Source of the DNA: Bifidobacterium phasiani
GTDB lineage: Bacteria; Actinomycetota; Actinomycetes; Actinomycetales; Bifidobacteriaceae
Direction of reading: 5' to 3'
Assembly: GCF_019331775.1 (NCBI RefSeq)
Contig: NZ_JAHBBD010000004.1
Span: forward strand, 62,001 to 126,000
DNA: 64,000 nucleotides
In this document: piece by piece, positions 62,649-64,000 of the stretch
Numbering within the stretch: the first letter of the stretch is position 1
How the letters are laid out: every line of letters begins with the position of its first letter
The notes under the pieces: model-generated
Told to the model about the DNA's origin: nothing
The model's database searches: none
What the model saw: only the letters and a program-made list of their open reading frames with translations
Translations under genes and position numbers: made by a program

Positions 62649-63920
62649 CTAGTCCCCGGACCTTGTCAGCAGCGCCACCGTCTCGACGTGGTGGGTCATC
62701 GGGTAGATGTCGAAGGCGCGGATGGCGTCGAGCCGGTAGCCCAGGCCGCGCAGCGTGCCGACGTCGCGGGCCAGGCTGGTCGGGTCGCAGGCGATGTACA
62801 CGATCGCCCCGGCGCCGGTGGCGGCCATCGCGCGGCACACCTTGGCCCGGGCGCCGGCGCGCGGCGGGTCGAGCACGATCACGTCCGGCCTGGCGAGGTC
62901 GTTGGGCACATGCGCCAGCGTGGCGGCGACGTCGCCGCAGCGCGCGTCCACGTCCGACAGCCCCATCGCCCGCAGGTTGCGCTGGGCGCTGCGCACCGCC
63001 ATCCGGCCGCCCTCGACGCTGAGCATGCGCACGCGGTCCGCGGCCAGCGTGGCCAGCGGCAGCGTGAACAGCCCCGAGCCGGAGTACAGGTCCCAGACCA
63101 CCGCCGACGCGGCGCCGTCGAGCGCGCCGCGGACCGTATCCAGCACATGGTTCGCCAATGCGACCGGCGCCTGCCGGTGCACCTGCCAGAAGCCGTCGGC
63201 GTCGACCGTGTAGCGGAACTCCAGACCGCCGACGCCCACGGTCTCGTCGAGCCGCTGCGAGCCGTCGCGCAGCCGGCCGTCGACCAGCACCGCGTAATTG
63301 TCCGACGGTCCGTCCGCGCCACCGCGCGGTTCGGGCGCGGCGATGCGGATCTGCGCGCCGGGCTCGAACCCGCCGTCCCAGACGCGGCAGGCGTCGGCGG
63401 CGTCGAGCAGCGCGCGGCTGGCCAGCGGCATCGTGTCGATCGGCACGCGGACGTGCGTGCCGCGCCGGCGCATCGACGGACGGCCGTCGTCGTCGGCGAT
63501 CATCTCGATGCGGGTGCGCCAGTGCAGCCCGCCGGTCTCCAGGTCCTGCGGCATGCGCTCGATCGGCACCTCGTCGAGTTCGACGTGGCCCAGGCGGCTC
63601 ATCTGCTCGCCGATCGTGATGGCCTTCCACCGCAGCTGCCCGGGCAGGGAGACGTGGACGAGGTCGGCGCCGCCGACGCCGCCGCCCATGGCCAGCGGGC
63701 CGGCCAGCGGCCACGGCGGGGCGACGCGGTCGTCGCTCGGCTCCAGCACCTCGGCGACCTCGCCGGTCCAGAAGCGTTCGTCGCGGTCGTGCGGCTCGTC
63801 GAGCGCGACGCGCACGAGCTCGCCGGGCAGCGCGAACCGGACGAACACGACGCGGCCGTCGATGTGGCCCACGCAGCGTCCCTGGTCGGCGTAGCGCTCG
63901 ATGCGGATCACGGATTCCAT
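62649..63920 (-). CDS. Class I SAM-dependent RNA methyltransferase (TrmA/RlmD family)
   Basis: A 423-aa RNA uridine-C5 methyltransferase. It has an N-terminal TRAM-like RNA-binding domain (RIERYADQGRCVGHIDGRVV), the SAM site DLYSGSGLFTLPLA, the motif IV VLDPPRAGA, the catalytic Cys in YIACDPTSLARDV, and the C-terminal FDIYPMTHHVETVALL signature. The iron-sulfur cysteines of RlmD are not evident. Whether the target is tRNA U54 or a 23S uridine is open. The ATG at 63920 follows AAGGAGCATGAC, and the previous gene's stop overlaps this ribosome site. Confidence 0.88.
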   Translation of the reverse strand: MESVIRIERYADQGRCVGHIDGRVVFVRFALPGELVRVALDEPHDRDERFWTGEVAEVLEPSDDRVAPPWPLAGPLAMGGGVGGADLVHVSLPGQLRWKAITIGEQMSRLGHVELDEVPIERMPQDLETGGLHWRTRIEMIADDDGRPSMRRRGTHVRVPIDTMPLASRALLDAADACRVWDGGFEPGAQIRIAAPEPRGGADGPSDNYAVLVDGRLRDGSQRLDETVGVGGLEFRYTVDADGFWQVHRQAPVALANHVLDTVRGALDGAASAVVWDLYSGSGLFTLPLATLAADRVRMLSVEGGRMAVRSAQRNLRAMGLSDVDARCGDVAATLAHVPNDLARPDVIVLDPPRAGARAKVCRAMAATGAGAIVYIACDPTSLARDVGTLRGLGYRLDAIRAFDIYPMTHHVETVALLTRSGD

Positions 63921-63921
63921 G

Positions 63922-64000
63922 TCATGCTCCTTGCGACGGCGGCTCGGGCGACGGCGCGGCGCCCGGCCGGTCCTGCGCGGCGCGCACCGCCTTGTGGCGG
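63922..64000 (-). CDS. 3' end of an upstream gene (partial)
   Basis: The last 25 codons of a frame entering from beyond the window end at TGA 63922-63924, one base before the methyltransferase ATG. The tail is basic then Pro-rich (RHKAVRAAQDRPGAAPSPEP). In related actinobacteria an amino-acid/polyamine permease precedes this methyltransferase, which would fit such a cytoplasmic tail, but the fragment is too short to assign. Confidence 0.4.
   Translation of the reverse strand, partial: RHKAVRAAQDRPGAAPSPEPPSQGA

Overview
The window is a gene-dense, very GC-rich chromosomal segment of an actinobacterium, almost certainly a Bifidobacterium. The evidence is the combination parE-sigA, a DUF4192 protein beside a polyprenyl synthase, a PASTA Ser/Thr kinase, recA-recX with an actinobacterial LexA box, the ftsK-pgsA-cinA-clgR run, and an aconitase beside a CtpE-type ATPase. 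Most codons end in G or C, so nearly every gene has long antisense open frames that are not genes. I cannot name the species; the base composition looks higher than in the common human infant species.

Layout. 1-9.1 kb: 5' part of topoisomerase subunit ParE, the primary sigma factor, a DUF4192 protein with hexapeptide repeats, a polyprenyl synthase, a four-PASTA kinase, a ~0.94 kb convergent intergenic region with 17-bp tandem repeats and a symmetric set of GTAC-centred palindromes, a PlsC acyltransferase and a small membrane protein. 9.3-14.9 kb: two half-size ABC exporters, a soluble GHKL histidine kinase and a LytTR response regulator, resembling an agr/bacteriocin-type module but with no recognisable peptide gene. 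15-28 kb: housekeeping genes trpD, secA, hpf, rnpB, recX/recA, a DUF3046 protein, clgR, cinA (amidase part only), pgsA and ftsK.

28.2-36.6 kb is the main accessory block. A Fic-fold protein with a degraded catalytic motif is followed by a seven-gene, one-strand cluster: a TSUP (TauE-like) exporter, a PucR-type regulator, a class III aminotransferase, an iron-type alcohol dehydrogenase and a TauABC-like importer. Together they read as taurine uptake, transamination to sulfoacetaldehyde, reduction to isethionate and export, so that taurine serves as a nitrogen source. 36.7-41.1 kb: miaA, miaB, a small alarmone synthetase and a Bax-inhibitor-1 protein.

41.3-49.4 kb: an EbgA/EbgC-type beta-galactosidase pair behind two LacI-type operators, a DUF5067 protein, a NarL-type two-component system and an MFS transporter. 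49.4-56.4 kb: a repeat-rich stretch with a DUF559-like protein, a sugar acetyltransferase, the remnant of a short-chain dehydrogenase, a membrane-anchored circularly permuted GH3 enzyme, an orphan LytTR regulator, and three copies of an extragenic palindromic repeat. 56.4-64 kb: aconitase, a CtpE-like P-type ATPase, a short sugar-binding-like lipoprotein, a TRAM/TrmA-type RNA methyltransferase and the end of one more gene.

Two regulatory patterns run through the window. Many genes have a -10 hexamer placed 6-8 nt before the start codon, predicting leaderless mRNAs. A 13-bp motif, CATTGTGGTCGAA, occurs in three unrelated intergenic regions.
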